This document shows, in pieces, positions 5,684 through 6,258 of a stretch of DNA of 6,258 nucleotides. The notes beneath the pieces are model-generated. The model was not told where the DNA came from, did not search any database, and saw only the letters and a program-made list of their open reading frames with translations. This DNA is from Campylobacteraceae bacterium (GTDB lineage: Bacteria > Campylobacterota > Campylobacteria > Campylobacterales > Campylobacteraceae). The DNA lies in assembly GCA_031282125.1 (NCBI GenBank), contig JAITEH010000099.1, positions 1 through 6,258 of the forward strand, written 5' to 3'. Position 1 is the stretch's first letter; each line of letters starts with the position of its first letter. Both the position numbers and the translations under genes were made by a program.

Positions 5684-6258
5684 GCATTGATACCCATGAT
5701 AGCGGCTTTGTGTATTTTAACGGCGGCGGCTGAGAATGTAACTTCGGCAGAGTCCTCCTCGATATCTGAGAATGCCGAAAGTTATCTTGCGGATAAAGTA
5801 TGGGAATGCTCTTCTTATGTACGAGCTTTTAATACCGACATAAGGTTGTATTCGCGCGATATTTATTATGCCGACAAATCATACGATAGTCAGCCTACTA
5901 TCAGCTTTGAAGCGCCGTTGTCATACAGAAGCGTTATAACGCTTGATAATGCCGTCAAAGGCGTGTGGAGCGTCGAAAACGCTACGTTTATAGCAGGGAC
6001 TCTAAATGGCAGCAAGCGCGATGAAATGCCTATCATAGAGCTTACAAACAACCGCTTTGTTACGAAAACTTCAAGCGGCTTGGAGCGCGTATGTAAAGCC
6101 AAAACGATGAGATTTAATCCTGAAGTATTGGTCGCAAACAGTTGGAAATGTACGCTTGACGAAGAGTTTGACGAGCCGAATACTTATATTAAGATGGAGT
6201 CGATTAATAAATATGCAAGCAACGGCACAAGCGAAGTGGACGCAATCATAAAGCTTAA
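5675..6258 (+). CDS. Predicted exported protein of unknown function (3' end outside window)
   Basis: The gene is open for 194 codons from a GTG at 5675 and has no stop before the window ends. I do not recognise the family. The first 19 residues look like a Sec signal peptide: MK, a hydrophobic stretch ALIPMIAALCILTAAA, then a likely signal peptidase I site after A17-A18-A19. The cysteine at 13 does not form a lipobox because leucine precedes it. The mature part has no evident membrane span and many short polar/hydrophobic alternations that suggest beta structure. Its only cysteines are C45, C140 and C159. Two similar segments, W43-E-C45-S and W157-K-C159-T, stand 114 residues apart, hinting at a repeated domain. 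The product is probably periplasmic. It diverges from uup and has its own candidate promoter, so it is probably unconnected to the translation genes. The coding frame is well supported and the function is unknown. Confidence 0.8.
   Translation, partial: MKIALIPMIAALCILTAAAENVTSAESSSISENAESYLADKVWECSSYVRAFNTDIRLYSRDIYYADKSYDSQPTISFEAPLSYRSVITLDNAVKGVWSVENATFIAGTLNGSKRDEMPIIELTNNRFVTKTSSGLERVCKAKTMRFNPEVLVANSWKCTLDEEFDEPNTYIKMESINKYASNGTSEVDAIIKL

Noticed and set aside
5708..5713. Cysteine 13 of the exported protein as a lipoprotein attachment site
   Set aside because: The residue before it is leucine, not Gly/Ala/Ser, and it lies in the middle of the hydrophobic core. A signal peptidase I site after AAA fits better.
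5890..6102. 70-codon minus-strand open frame near the window end
   Set aside because: It is opposite the 194-codon plus-strand frame, which has a ribosome site, a signal peptide and a promoter candidate. The minus frame has none of these.

Overview
The window looks like a chromosomal housekeeping segment from a member of the Campylobacterota (the former Epsilonproteobacteria). The evidence is the gene order ffh–rpsP–KH protein–rimM–trmD–rplS and the AT-rich, lysine-rich coding style. The proteins also resemble those of that phylum, with a short 76-residue bS16 and a 232-residue TrmD lacking the long C-terminal tail of E. coli. The genus cannot be fixed from the sequence, though a free-living sulfur-oxidising type is plausible. 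No phage, insertion sequence, CRISPR array or tRNA/rRNA gene was seen.

Layout. Positions 1-50 hold what may be the last codons of an upstream gene, followed by a plausible sigma70 promoter. Six genes then run on the plus strand: ffh (120-1460), rpsP (1540-1770), khpA (1773-2021), rimM (2011-2538), trmD (2542-3240) and rplS (3230-3589). From rpsP on they are packed tightly, with gaps of 2 and 3 nt and two overlaps of exactly 11 nt. A 53-bp convergent spacer separates rplS from uup (3643-5568, minus strand), which encodes a full-length ABC-F ATPase. A short AT-rich divergent spacer (5569-5674) then leads to a plus-strand gene for a predicted exported protein, which starts at a GTG at 5675 and runs off the window end.

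How the genes work together. The six-gene block supplies the translation and protein-targeting machinery. Ffh is the SRP GTPase, bS16 and bL19 are ribosomal proteins, RimM matures the 30S subunit, TrmD makes m1G37 in tRNA, and the KH protein binds RNA. Close packing and overlaps suggest co-transcription and translational coupling, with a hairpin between ffh and rpsP as a possible site of differential expression. Uup is a ribosome- or DNA-associated ATPase on its own transcript. The exported protein is unrelated and unrecognised.

No clearly undescribed system was found. The points most worth a second look are a Glu at the position of the TrmD catalytic Asp169, the repeated 11-nt overlaps, and the unrecognised exported protein, which has two W-x-C segments 114 residues apart and a 9-bp duplication at its start codon.
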